Program-made: the position numbers and the translations under genes
Source: CBDCUI01 sp965223115
GTDB taxonomy: Bacteria > Pseudomonadota > Gammaproteobacteria > UBA4575
DNA length: 64,000 nucleotides
Assembly: GCA_965223115.1 (NCBI GenBank)
Contig: OZ244982.1
Location: forward strand, 1,674,001-1,738,000
Direction of reading: 5' to 3'
Notes under the pieces: generated by a model
The model's database searches: none
Told to the model about the DNA's origin: nothing
Seen by the model: only the letters and a program-made list of their open reading frames with translations
In this document: piece by piece, positions 8,356 to 17,226 of the stretch
Numbering within the stretch: position 1 is the first letter of the stretch
Layout of the letters: each line of letters starts with the position of its first letter

Positions 8356-9057
8356 TTAATCTATTAACAGAGTAATTAATTGACTTAGTTTTTGAATTTC
8401 TGCATGTGGCTTAATGGTCTCATTCCATTGTGCATTCTTGGGATTAAACCAAATGGCATGCCAACCATTTTGACGTGCGCCCAAAACATCTCCTTCCGGT
8501 GCATCGCCTACTAAAAGCATTTGCTCTACATCTAGTTGTGCTTGGTTTTGTGCATGTTTAAAAATTTTCTTATCTGGTTTAGCTGCACCCGCTTGTTCTG
8601 CAGTAGTAATAAAATCAAAATGTTCACTAATACCAATCGCCTCCAGGTCTGCATTACCATTGGTGATGGCACCAATTTTAAAATGTTGCTTTAGTTTTTC
8701 CAGGGTCGCAAAAGCACCTTCAAAAAAACTAACTTGGTTTCTGTGTTCACAAAACAAGGTGATCGCATCATCTGCCATTTCTTCTGCATAATCATATCGT
8801 CTAGCAAGCTCTGTAAGAGATTGATGTCGCAACGCAGTGACATCATGCGACAGCTCTGGATGCTGTTTACCATATTCGGTACGGTGTGCCTTCATTTCAT
8901 TAATTGAATAGTTTTGTGTAATTAACGGATAATTTGCATTGAGCCAAGCATATAATTCTTGCTCAGCTTTTATGATTACAGGTTCACACGGCCACAGTGT
9001 GTCATCTAAGTCAAACGTTACACATTGGACAGAAGAAAAATTTTTCATATTAGTCAC
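8356..9057 (-). CDS. HAD-superfamily hydrolase (YigB/YjjG-type phosphatase)
   Basis: A 233-residue cytoplasmic HAD phosphatase. Motif I is FDLDDTLW (nucleophile and acid aspartates), motif II is AITNGNA, the motif III region has KPDKKIFKHA and motif IV is LVGDAPEGDVLGARQNGW. The cap is the helical C1 type. This subgroup includes YigB (FMN phosphatase) and nucleotidases; the exact substrate is not predictable. Its start overlaps the stop of the YjbQ gene by 4 bp, indicating co-translation. Confidence 0.85.
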   Translation of the reverse strand: MTNMKNFSSVQCVTFDLDDTLWPCEPVIIKAEQELYAWLNANYPLITQNYSINEMKAHRTEYGKQHPELSHDVTALRHQSLTELARRYDYAEEMADDAITLFCEHRNQVSFFEGAFATLEKLKQHFKIGAITNGNADLEAIGISEHFDFITTAEQAGAAKPDKKIFKHAQNQAQLDVEQMLLVGDAPEGDVLGARQNGWHAIWFNPKNAQWNETIKPHAEIQKLSQLITLLID

Positions 9058-9473
9058 CCTTCACCATGTACGGTGACGGTTATAGTTCTTTGATGTGGTA
9101 CCGTACGATGCTCCCATAAATACACCCCTTGCCAAATCCCCAAAGTAGAACGTCCATCGGCAACTGGAATGCTGAGTTCGGTTTGCGTCAATACACTACG
9201 TATATGTGCGGGCATGTCGTCATCTCCTTCTGAACGGTGGGTAAACATGGGATCTCCATCCGGGCTAATTTTAGCCATAAAAGTTTCAAGATCATAGCGT
9301 ACTGCCGGATCTGCATTTTCACACACAATTAGTGATGCACTGGTGTGATGGATGAACAGATGACATAAACCTTGGCGTACACCAGAACGCTGTATCATTT
9401 CATTAATAGACGAACTGATGTTATAAGTGCCACGCCCTGTAGAAGGAATGGTAAGTTTTTCTTGCCAATACAT
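9054..9473 (-). CDS. YjbQ-family protein (UPF0047)
   Basis: A 139-residue protein of the YjbQ family. Characteristic blocks are CHLFIHHTSASLIVCEN, SEGDDDMPAHIRS and GIWQGVYLWEHRTVPHQRTI; the histidines form the family's metal-binding pocket. Members show weak thiamine-phosphate synthase activity when overproduced, but their physiological role is not settled. It is the first gene of a two-gene unit with the HAD phosphatase and is divergent from ispG. Confidence 0.88.
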   Translation of the reverse strand: MYWQEKLTIPSTGRGTYNISSSINEMIQRSGVRQGLCHLFIHHTSASLIVCENADPAVRYDLETFMAKISPDGDPMFTHRSEGDDDMPAHIRSVLTQTELSIPVADGRSTLGIWQGVYLWEHRTVPHQRTITVTVHGEG

Positions 9474-9603
9474 AAGTAACGAAATTTTATATATTTTTAT
9501 TCTTTTTCACTGATTAATACATTTGTTATTGGGGCTAAGTTAGTATCATAGCGATATGCACTTGTTTAGAATATATGTATACCATTAAATTGTATAAATA
9601 ATT

Positions 9604-10821
9604 ATGTCAACCAGACGTTTCAGTACTTTAGTTAAGGTTGGTGGTGTCTCTATAGGTGGAAACACACCCATTGTAGTGCAATCCATGACAAACACAGATA
9701 CTGCGGATGTGTCGCGTACTGTAGAACAAGTTACTGCTTTGGCCAAGGCTGGATCGGAGATTGTGCGTATAACAGTAAATAATAAAGAGGCTGCGCAAGC
9801 CGTGCCTTTAATACGTGAGCAATTATTAAATAACGATATTGATGTTCCATTAGTGGGCGATTTTCATTTCAACGGTAATCGTTTATTAAAAAAATATTCT
9901 GCTTGCGCACAAGCTTTAGATAAATTTCGCATCAACCCAGGTAACGTCGGACGTGGTGACTTACATGATAAACAATTTAGTGAAATTATTGAGATTGCAT
10001 GCCGTTACGATAAACCCATACGCATTGGTGTAAACTGGGGCAGCCTTGATCAGGACCTGTTAGCTAAAAAATTGGATAAAAATTCTTCTTTGCAAAGCCC
10101 AAAGAATTTAGAAGAAGTCATGCATGACACGTTGATTGCTTCAGCCATCGACAGTGCCAAACTTGCCGAACAGATTGGTTTAGCGCACAACAAGATTGTT
10201 TTGTCGTGCAAACTCAGTGAGGTGCAAGCACTAATTAGTGTATATCGAGACTTAGCGGCGGCCTGTGATTACGCATTACACTTAGGCTTAACGGAAGCTG
10301 GTATGGGTTCCAAAGGCATTGTGGCTTCCACAGCGGCATTATCTGTGTTGTTGCAAGATGGTATTGGCGACACTATCCGTATATCCCTCACTCCGGAGCC
10401 TGGCGGTGATCGCACTCAGGAAGTATTGGTAGCACAACAAATTTTGCAAACCATGGGATTGCGTTCATTTATGCCGCAGGTGACCTCCTGTCCAGGTTGT
10501 GGCCGTACTACCAGTGAATATTTCCAACACTTGGCTGCAGACATACAAAGTTATTTACGCATACAAATGCCTAATTGGAAACAACAATATACAGGCGTTG
10601 AAAAAATGAATGTAGCGGTTATGGGCTGTGTTGTTAACGGCCCCGGTGAAAGCAAACACGCCAATATCGGTATCAGTCTACCCGGAACAGGCGAGGAGCC
10701 TGTTGCACCTGTTTATATTGATGGGAATAAATTCACTACTTTACGTGGTGAAAATATTGCACAACAGTTTCAAGATATTGTTGCAGAATATGTTAAGAGC
10801 CATTATGGAGAGGCTAACTAG
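9604..10821 (+). CDS. ispG: 4-hydroxy-3-methylbut-2-enyl diphosphate synthase
   Basis: IspG (GcpE) reduces MEcPP to HMBPP in the methylerythritol phosphate route to isoprenoids, using a [4Fe-4S] cluster. The 405-residue protein has an N-terminal TIM-barrel (GNTPIVVQSMTNTDT near the start, GDFHFNG at 85-91) and a C-terminal cluster domain with C296, C299 and C342 plus a glutamate in GCVVNGPGES. It is slightly longer than the E. coli enzyme, with an extra segment around residues 150-175. It stands as a single gene between divergent yjbQ and the convergent GGDEF-EAL gene. Confidence 0.97.
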   Translation: MSTRRFSTLVKVGGVSIGGNTPIVVQSMTNTDTADVSRTVEQVTALAKAGSEIVRITVNNKEAAQAVPLIREQLLNNDIDVPLVGDFHFNGNRLLKKYSACAQALDKFRINPGNVGRGDLHDKQFSEIIEIACRYDKPIRIGVNWGSLDQDLLAKKLDKNSSLQSPKNLEEVMHDTLIASAIDSAKLAEQIGLAHNKIVLSCKLSEVQALISVYRDLAAACDYALHLGLTEAGMGSKGIVASTAALSVLLQDGIGDTIRISLTPEPGGDRTQEVLVAQQILQTMGLRSFMPQVTSCPGCGRTTSEYFQHLAADIQSYLRIQMPNWKQQYTGVEKMNVAVMGCVVNGPGESKHANIGISLPGTGEEPVAPVYIDGNKFTTLRGENIAQQFQDIVAEYVKSHYGEAN

Positions 10822-10838
10822 ATGTAAACTTTCCCAGA

Positions 10839-12698
10839 TTACATGGTGTTTTTTTTCTTGCGCACCAATTTCAATTGAGATTTTTGTTTCTTATCAAACT
10901 CTTTCATCCATTGATCAAAAAAGTGTGACTCCAATGGTTCAGTGAAAAAGTTCCCTTGCACCTCATCTACATTAGCCTTTTTAGCCAACTCGAATTGGTC
11001 TTGCGTTTCGATCCCCTCCGCTAAAACATTTTCTGACAAAGACGAACCCAGTTTTATCAAACCAATAAAAACCTCATAGCTATCTTCATCGACAGCAATG
11101 TCTTTAGTAAAGTAGCGATCAATTTTTATCGTGTTTAGACCTAAGGACTTAATTGATTTTAAAGATGTCTTGCGCTCACCAAAGCGATCAATTGCTGTAG
11201 AAATATGCACACTTTTCAGTGACTCGATATTCGATTGCATGATACTTGTGTTATTGATCGGCATAGTGTCGGTAATTTCTACTTCTAAACTTCTATTCGG
11301 TAAGTTTAGATCAATTAAATTTTTCTTTAATTTTTCTTTACATACGTTTGACTCAAATTCACGTACTGATAAATTGATGTTGATTCTAAATTTATCTCCA
11401 TAAACGCCTCGCCAGTTTTTTAGTTGATTACAGCTATTTTCAATCACCCAAGAACCGATCTTAGTGATCAAGTCAGACTCACAAGCCAATGGAATAAAGC
11501 GATCTGGAGCTACAATTTCGCCATCTGCACGTCGCCAGCGCAACAGCGCTTCTGCGCCAACGACATCCATGGTTTCGACTTTGATAATAGGTTGATATAC
11601 CAGGAAAAATTCTTTTTGCTGCAACGCCAATTCAATATCCGAGGACAATGCTAAACGTTTAGTAGGGGAAGTTCCCATGTCGGAATCATAAAAAGTAAAG
11701 CTGGGTCCACGCGTGTGTTTGGCAAAATACATTGCGGTATCCGCATTTCTTAGCAGGCTGTCTTCACTTTTTGCGTCATTGGGGAAAATAGAAATACCAA
11801 TACTAATCGACATCTTAAATCCTGTACCTTCTACGACTATTGGCTCATCCAGCGATTCAATTAAACGTCTGGCAATGATTTCAATATCTTCGCGACCACC
11901 CACATGCGGAACCAACAAGGTAAATTCATCACCACCCATACGGGCAATGGAATCGATATCACGCAAACATTTTTTCAAACGTAATGCGGCGGTTTGAATT
12001 ACCCGATCACCAACGTGATGCCCAAAGGAGTCATTGATCTTTTTGAAGTCATCCAGATCTACAAACATCACTACCACGGATTCTTTTTTGCGTTCAGCTT
12101 CGGCAATAGCACGTTGTAAACGATCTACAAATAATGAGCGGTTAGGAAGACCTGTCAATGCATCATGGAAAGCCAAATGTGTAAGTTGCTTTTCTAATGC
12201 AATACGCTCATTGATTTCTTGTTCTAATTCCACTTCCCTTGAAGCGATCTCTTCTGCTTGCTTGGCTTTTTTGTTTTCCAGCAAGCCTTTTAATAAATCA
12301 TTTTCACGTGCCTGCAGCGCTTGCAGTTGTTTGGCTTCATAGGTCTGTGGTACATGTTCGATGACAATTAACATAGTATCCACTTGACGCATGGCTGTAG
12401 CTTCAAACGGTAATTTGTTATCTGCAGCATCCTGCTCAACCCAAATTGGAGAGATTAAACGTTCTTCACCACTCGACCACATTCTTGCAACGCTTCCTTC
12501 TATAAAAGATTGCAAAGAATTTGAAGTGATTGCTGTAATTCTATGGTCGTCTTCACCATCATCCATTTTGCCAATTAATGCAAACCATTCTGGCTTAGGC
12601 GATAACAACCAAAGACTTCTATCCTGGCGTTGCTCCATAACCATAATCCCTAGTCTTCGATACAATGAGATCAGAGTTTGCAGGCCAGAAGATGACAT
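10839..12698 (-). CDS. GGDEF-EAL protein with intact GGDEF and altered EAL loop
   Basis: A 619-residue cyclic-di-GMP protein without a membrane span. An N-terminal PAS-like sensory region (about 1-125) and a coiled coil (about 125-172) precede the diguanylate cyclase domain, which has GGDEF at 255-259 and an inhibitory-site RxxD at 246-249. In the EAL domain, E383, N442, E474, K525, E561 and Q581 are kept, but the loop-6 DDFGTGYSS region reads DRFGERKTS (504-512): the second metal-binding aspartate is Arg505. Phosphodiesterase activity is therefore doubtful. It lies 12 bp after an OmpA-like membrane protein gene and is probably in the same operon. Confidence 0.88.
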   Translation of the reverse strand: MSSSGLQTLISLYRRLGIMVMEQRQDRSLWLLSPKPEWFALIGKMDDGEDDHRITAITSNSLQSFIEGSVARMWSSGEERLISPIWVEQDAADNKLPFEATAMRQVDTMLIVIEHVPQTYEAKQLQALQARENDLLKGLLENKKAKQAEEIASREVELEQEINERIALEKQLTHLAFHDALTGLPNRSLFVDRLQRAIAEAERKKESVVVMFVDLDDFKKINDSFGHHVGDRVIQTAALRLKKCLRDIDSIARMGGDEFTLLVPHVGGREDIEIIARRLIESLDEPIVVEGTGFKMSISIGISIFPNDAKSEDSLLRNADTAMYFAKHTRGPSFTFYDSDMGTSPTKRLALSSDIELALQQKEFFLVYQPIIKVETMDVVGAEALLRWRRADGEIVAPDRFIPLACESDLITKIGSWVIENSCNQLKNWRGVYGDKFRININLSVREFESNVCKEKLKKNLIDLNLPNRSLEVEITDTMPINNTSIMQSNIESLKSVHISTAIDRFGERKTSLKSIKSLGLNTIKIDRYFTKDIAVDEDSYEVFIGLIKLGSSLSENVLAEGIETQDQFELAKKANVDEVQGNFFTEPLESHFFDQWMKEFDKKQKSQLKLVRKKKNTM

Positions 12699-12710
12699 AA
12701 ACTTTACTCT

Positions 12711-14489
12711 TTATTTATATACTTCAAATATTACACAACGTTGTGTCGCACAGGTAGTAACAGGCATCGAAATATCGGATTTAATTACAAATTCTCCTAA
12801 ACCTTTAGCAAGCAATATTTCTTCCGAAATCTCCAGATTAACAAGCATATTTTGCACATTTCTCGCGCGTCTTTCACTTATTTTATTATTCATTGCAATA
12901 GTGCCTGAGGCATCAGCAAAACCTAATATACCTATCTTTAATTTATTTTTCTCTTTCTTAGTCAGCACATCGATTTTATTGATTAACTTGGCTGCCTTTG
13001 ATAACTGTTTATATTGATTAGAATTTACCTCCACTATGTTGGGCTGAAAATACAAAACTATTTCTTCGAGTGCTCCAATCAGTTGTTGTAAGGTCAAGGC
13101 AGGACTTAAATCAGACCTTAATCCACTTTGATCGACTTCTTGCACCCCTGAAATAAATGGCAATTTATTCGCCAACTCAATTATCCACTTGATATCTGCC
13201 TTTCCAGATAGGGAAAGTTTGCCCTGTTGATAATTAATTTTCACACTTGGAGGAGGATCGATTACAGTATTGATACGTTGTTTAACAATCTCAGCTTCAT
13301 TGGATATATATTCCTGCCATTGCCATTTGACTGGATAATTAAATTTTGCCAACAACCCTTCAATGGCCTGTGGCTGCTTAGAATGCGCATCGCGCAAGCC
13401 TTTTATGAAATAGCTGCCATCATGCTTGCCATGATTTAGCACTATTATACCGGGCTCTTGTTGTACACTTTGTACAATATCATTCCATTTGGATTGTTCT
13501 ATCTTACTAGCTATAAACCAAGTAACCAGCCCCCCCAACAACAAGCACACTGCAATTAATGCGGACCAAGGAATATTACTTTTACTTACTTTCTCATGTT
13601 CTTTTTTACTCTTACTTAACAAACACTTATACAGTTGTAGATCAGTATTCGGGAAACGATTCGGATTTCCATCATAGGTTTCAAGTTGCATGCCATAGAG
13701 TCGGTGTAATTCCTCAATCTGCTCACGCATAGTGATCTGTAAATTCTGCGGAGTAATACCACGTACTGCTGCAACGATAATTGCATAAGGCCCTGCCTCA
13801 AATAATAAATTAAGCTGGCCGAATTTAATGGATTTAACGTTTTGTTGTTTATCCACGTCAAATGAATCTTTAACAAAATCAGTCACTGCTGTGAGCATCC
13901 CGGAAACCATATCGGGGTCTTTGACAATTGCCTTTTTAGAGGTGATGTGATTGATTAACAAGCTTGACTCACGATGAACAAGAAATACCTGCTCAACTTG
14001 ATAAAGCACGGTTTCGGTAAGCATGACCTCAGCAAATGTACGATTGGTCCGCAATGCATCGATGCGCCATTTAATAGAACGTGCACTTAAGCTGTTTTCC
14101 AATAATTGATTGACTTGTTGCATCATAGAACTAAATGTTTCAGCAACAGATTCTCTAATTGCAGGACCAATCACAGGAAATAATGCATTTGCCAGACGCC
14201 TTGGGTCACGCTTGACTGAAGTATGAATTGCTTCTTCTACAGAAGGCGCTAATACATGAGTTAAGGAATTGTCTTGTTTAGTACGTAAGGCAATGGCTTC
14301 AGAGATAACTTGGGAAATTCTTTGGCTAGTGTGCGAAGGGTCTGAAAATTCACGATGTAATTCAAGAAGGTCGTTATACTCACGACCCAATAATAACTTT
14401 CGTAAACGACTTAAATCCTCTATCTCAGCTGATTTTCTGAGATTAGATCTTAAGTTTGCATCAGCATTGCTTTTTTCGGATTGCAACAT
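12711..14489 (-). CDS. Membrane OmpA-domain protein with large conserved cytoplasmic region
   Basis: A 592-residue protein. Residues about 20-290 form a predicted cytoplasmic region with blocks I associate with a recurrent family of OmpA-domain proteins (LRKLLLGREYNDLLEL, NALFPVIGPAIRESV, QVEQVFLVHRESSLL, DPDMVSGMLTAVTDFVKDSF). A membrane span follows (308-327), then a BON-like segment (about 410-455) and an OmpA-like peptidoglycan-binding domain (about 478-592, GFADASG with Asp526, ERRARNV with Arg542). It is flanked by a coiled-coil gene upstream and a GGDEF-EAL gene downstream on the same strand. The layout suggests a wall-anchored receptor or scaffold; no enzyme activity is seen. Confidence 0.8.
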   Translation of the reverse strand: MLQSEKSNADANLRSNLRKSAEIEDLSRLRKLLLGREYNDLLELHREFSDPSHTSQRISQVISEAIALRTKQDNSLTHVLAPSVEEAIHTSVKRDPRRLANALFPVIGPAIRESVAETFSSMMQQVNQLLENSLSARSIKWRIDALRTNRTFAEVMLTETVLYQVEQVFLVHRESSLLINHITSKKAIVKDPDMVSGMLTAVTDFVKDSFDVDKQQNVKSIKFGQLNLLFEAGPYAIIVAAVRGITPQNLQITMREQIEELHRLYGMQLETYDGNPNRFPNTDLQLYKCLLSKSKKEHEKVSKSNIPWSALIAVCLLLGGLVTWFIASKIEQSKWNDIVQSVQQEPGIIVLNHGKHDGSYFIKGLRDAHSKQPQAIEGLLAKFNYPVKWQWQEYISNEAEIVKQRINTVIDPPPSVKINYQQGKLSLSGKADIKWIIELANKLPFISGVQEVDQSGLRSDLSPALTLQQLIGALEEIVLYFQPNIVEVNSNQYKQLSKAAKLINKIDVLTKKEKNKLKIGILGFADASGTIAMNNKISERRARNVQNMLVNLEISEEILLAKGLGEFVIKSDISMPVTTCATQRCVIFEVYK

Positions 14490-14524
14490 GACCCTCGTCA
14501 GATGCGAAATATTAGTTACTTCGC

Positions 14525-15070
14525 TTATGAGCCTCCAAGCTCATTAGCAAATTCATTTAAGAATTTAGCCAACGTTTTTTTGTCCACTTTTTTATTTTGC
14601 AAAGAGTCTGTTACTTCATTTAATTGGTGTACTGATTCTTTATGTTGCTGATCAAGCGCCTCATCAATACGTTTTGTTTCAAGATCAATCTTAGTAAGAA
14701 TATCTGAATTGATATTTGCAATAGCTGTATTGAGTTCTTCGTCCTGACCTGCCCGTTGCTCTTCTTCAGAACTGACACGCTTTTGCAACTTATCTAAATC
14801 TTTTTCAATACTCTGCCTTAAATCAGCAATTGATGATTTCATTTCATCATACAAAGCAGAAATATTTTTGTTTAGGTTCTTATCTAATAATTTAAACTGT
14901 TCATGCAATGCAGAGACCTGTTCACCAAACAACATGTCTCTAATTTGATCCAGCTTGCTCAACTCATTGGATATTTGTTTATCCATTGCATTGCCATTTG
15001 CTCCCTTAGATTTTGCGGAATCGGTATCTGCAGCTTTGGCAGTTGATGCAGAGGTTTTTGCTGTAGTCAT
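14525..15070 (-). CDS. Soluble coiled-coil protein, first gene of the OmpA/GGDEF-EAL operon
   Basis: About 181 residues from the ATG at 15070; an earlier in-frame ATG at 15106 would add 12 residues but has no ribosome binding site. A low-complexity Ala/Ser/Lys start is followed by LDQIRDMLFGEQVSALHEQF and then long heptad-rich helices (about 60-160), ending in a conserved-looking tail with KKVDKKTLAKFLNEFANELGGS. It has no signal or membrane segment. The gene precedes the OmpA-domain gene by 35 bp. A partner role for the cytoplasmic part of that protein is inferred from adjacency only. Confidence 0.72.
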   Translation of the reverse strand: MTTAKTSASTAKAADTDSAKSKGANGNAMDKQISNELSKLDQIRDMLFGEQVSALHEQFKLLDKNLNKNISALYDEMKSSIADLRQSIEKDLDKLQKRVSSEEEQRAGQDEELNTAIANINSDILTKIDLETKRIDEALDQQHKESVHQLNEVTDSLQNKKVDKKTLAKFLNEFANELGGS

Positions 15071-15106
15071 ATTCTTATTACAGTGGCTAATCCACATGCG
15101 CCCCAT

Positions 15107-15335
15107 AAATTAAATTCGCATTATTTTACACTTAAATTGATCAGATCGTCTCTGTGATTTGCTATAGTCTAGCAATAATTAACAAAATAAATTGCTGATT
15201 TTTACCCCTAAATGGCTAAATTCAGAAGGCCAAATCCATCCATCAATTAGTTATGCCTTGTGATCTCGCAATTATGGCAGTGCATTAGTCTCAGTCCTAA
15301 AATTAAGGCTAGCACAATGCTTACAAGGATTTTGA
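15107..15335. other. Intergenic region between divergent genes
   Basis: 229 bp between the coiled-coil gene (minus) and a TTG-started gene (plus). It should hold promoters for both directions. I see no gene and no strong hairpin. Confidence 0.4.
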
Positions 15336-16040
15336 TTGGACCAGAGCCAAACGCAGACTATAGCCATTGAAGATTATCCTGATTTATGGGGACTGACCGC
15401 TAATGAAGTTGCAAACCGTAACACTTCGGCTTCAAACAGTTTGCAGGAATACCATTTAGACTTAGATGATAATGTACAAAGCGAAGTACGTTCCATCAAG
15501 GAAGTTGCAAATTATCCGCTTCACTTGCTAGTAAATAATTTAAAACCATTTAACTATTCACTAAAAAAAGATGGCAGCAATCCACCTGCTTTTTTACCTA
15601 TTTTTCAAAACTCAATAAGGTTATACCAACTTTATGTTTTTTATGTTTTTGCTATTAGCGAACTTGGCAGTCCATATGGAAAAGAAATTCTAGATATACA
15701 AAGTGTACAGCTAGATAAGTTACTTGGCGAACAACAAGGCTCTATTTTATCAGCTCGTTTTGACGACATCACATTAGCTGCAAAACAACATGCTGAATAT
15801 CATCATTCAAATTATGATTATCTTGCGCTTGATATACCAGTTGAAAACTCCATAGCTAAAATATTCTTACTAAACAATAAAGAATCACCTTTACATGCAG
15901 ATTTTAGTCATTCGAATAATACAGATGGATTTAATTTTCGCGGCATAGATCTAGCTTTAGCCGAACATTTAGGACAAGCCAAAGATATCGCCTTACAAAT
16001 TTATGCACATTACTTTAATGTAGTAATTGTTGAGATTTAG
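15336..16040 (+). CDS. Hypothetical protein (TTG start)
   Basis: A 234-residue protein I do not recognise. It starts at TTG with AAGGA seven bases upstream; no in-frame ATG exists nearby. The chain is acidic and soluble-looking, with one moderately hydrophobic stretch (IRLYQLYVFYVFAISELG, about residues 90-107) in a predicted helical region. No catalytic motif is visible. It is divergent from the OmpA/GGDEF-EAL operon and is followed 163 bp later by another unknown gene on the same strand. Confidence 0.6.
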   Translation: MDQSQTQTIAIEDYPDLWGLTANEVANRNTSASNSLQEYHLDLDDNVQSEVRSIKEVANYPLHLLVNNLKPFNYSLKKDGSNPPAFLPIFQNSIRLYQLYVFYVFAISELGSPYGKEILDIQSVQLDKLLGEQQGSILSARFDDITLAAKQHAEYHHSNYDYLALDIPVENSIAKIFLLNNKESPLHADFSHSNNTDGFNFRGIDLALAEHLGQAKDIALQIYAHYFNVVIVEI

Positions 16041-16203
16041 CCTGTTATATTTCCAAATTTGATAAGTGGTTATTAATCTCAGATGACTTGCTTACTTTAG
16101 TTATTGAATCTGTACGTTAATTGCAACAACAATACACTTAGAGTTCTTACATAGAATTAGATTACAACACTATTAGGAAATAACACTTATAAAAGGATGC
16201 CCG

Positions 16204-16548
16204 ATGAAAGAGTTTATAATTGATTCGTGCAAGTGGTACATCTACGGTGACATGGACAGCACCTCGCAAATGGATGCAGTGAAAAAATTTAAGACCCGCT
16301 ACGAACCATTACTTGGCTTTTTAATTGAAAGCAAACTATTTAAGAAAAAACTGCCTAAGAGCATTGAAGACTGGCAAAGCTTTGAAATGAAGCTGTCTGA
16401 CTTTACAGACGATGGCTTAGAACTTGTTATGTGCTGTCATGACCAATGGCTGGATAGTGTAGAAAAAGGTATTAGCCCCAGAAATATAAACCTTTGGAAA
16501 AAACAGCTCTCTAAATTACGCAAAGAATCCAACGCAAGCTTACACTAA
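16204..16548 (+). CDS. Hypothetical small soluble protein
   Basis: A 114-residue, lysine-rich, probably helical protein with no recognised domain. AAAGGA eight bases before the ATG is a good ribosome binding site. Features that can be seen are three cysteines (one near residue 9, two adjacent in VMCCHDQW) and three to four predicted helices. It ends 12 bp before the stop of a convergent gene. Function unknown. Confidence 0.6.
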   Translation: MKEFIIDSCKWYIYGDMDSTSQMDAVKKFKTRYEPLLGFLIESKLFKKKLPKSIEDWQSFEMKLSDFTDDGLELVMCCHDQWLDSVEKGISPRNINLWKKQLSKLRKESNASLH

Positions 16549-16559
16549 ACAAATACTAA

Positions 16560-17057
16560 CTAGAGTGGCGATACGTCAAGTGTAAACAGATAAAATTCGT
16601 ACGTCACTAAACCAAGGTAGATAAATACTGCTGTTAGCAAAACCACATCTACACGTATTAAATTAAAAATCTTAAACCGATTATGTGCGACTAAAACAAT
16701 AATACAAAGTGCCGTAACGGTAATTTTAATGCCCACAAAATATTTAGTCCCCTGTTTCAATAACTCATCCATAATAGGATTCAGTTCAACTGCACCTAAA
16801 GACAATAATTTCATTGTCATGGCAGCATCCAAACAAGACAGCAAAAGTAAGCTAAGAGATAAAACTAATAGCTTTACATCGTACCAATCTGAATAGTGAC
16901 TTAAATAATTTTCAGCACGACGTGGACCTCTGCGTCGTGCACGAAAGAGACCGTAGAAAAATCCTTTCAGCGAAGGCTGACGACGATCACGACGATCACG
17001 ACGCTCGATTGCTAACTGTGCATCTTTAGCGTCTTCTGTTTGCTCGTATGAGTTCAA
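16560..17057 (-). CDS. DUF5658-type small membrane protein
   Basis: A 165-residue protein with a charged N-terminal part containing RRDRRDRRQPS, followed by a C-terminal half with three or four membrane spans (about residues 65-85, 100-118, 125-160). The block LDAAMTMKLLSLGAVELNPIM matches the DUF5658 pattern, in which a conserved aspartate and the ELNP motif lie at the membrane face. The family has no established function. It is monocistronic and convergent with the preceding small gene. Confidence 0.7.
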   Translation of the reverse strand: MNSYEQTEDAKDAQLAIERRDRRDRRQPSLKGFFYGLFRARRRGPRRAENYLSHYSDWYDVKLLVLSLSLLLLSCLDAAMTMKLLSLGAVELNPIMDELLKQGTKYFVGIKITVTALCIIVLVAHNRFKIFNLIRVDVVLLTAVFIYLGLVTYEFYLFTLDVSPL

Positions 17058-17226
17058 AACTTTACCAACTCCTGCATGCCTTCTTCCTATAAGGGCAATT
17101 TAAGAAATTTATACATTGATATAGTCATAGATATAGAAGACCGGATCAACGGAACTACGTCACATTTTGCTAATTCCCTCAAAATTAATTGGGAAATCTA
17201 TGCAATTGGTACCAAGTTAAGCACTT

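Noticed and set aside
12391..13017. 208-codon plus-strand ORF opposite the GGDEF-EAL and OmpA-domain genes
   Set aside because: It lies wholly antisense to well-supported coding sequence, with a protein composition typical of shadow frames and no motif.
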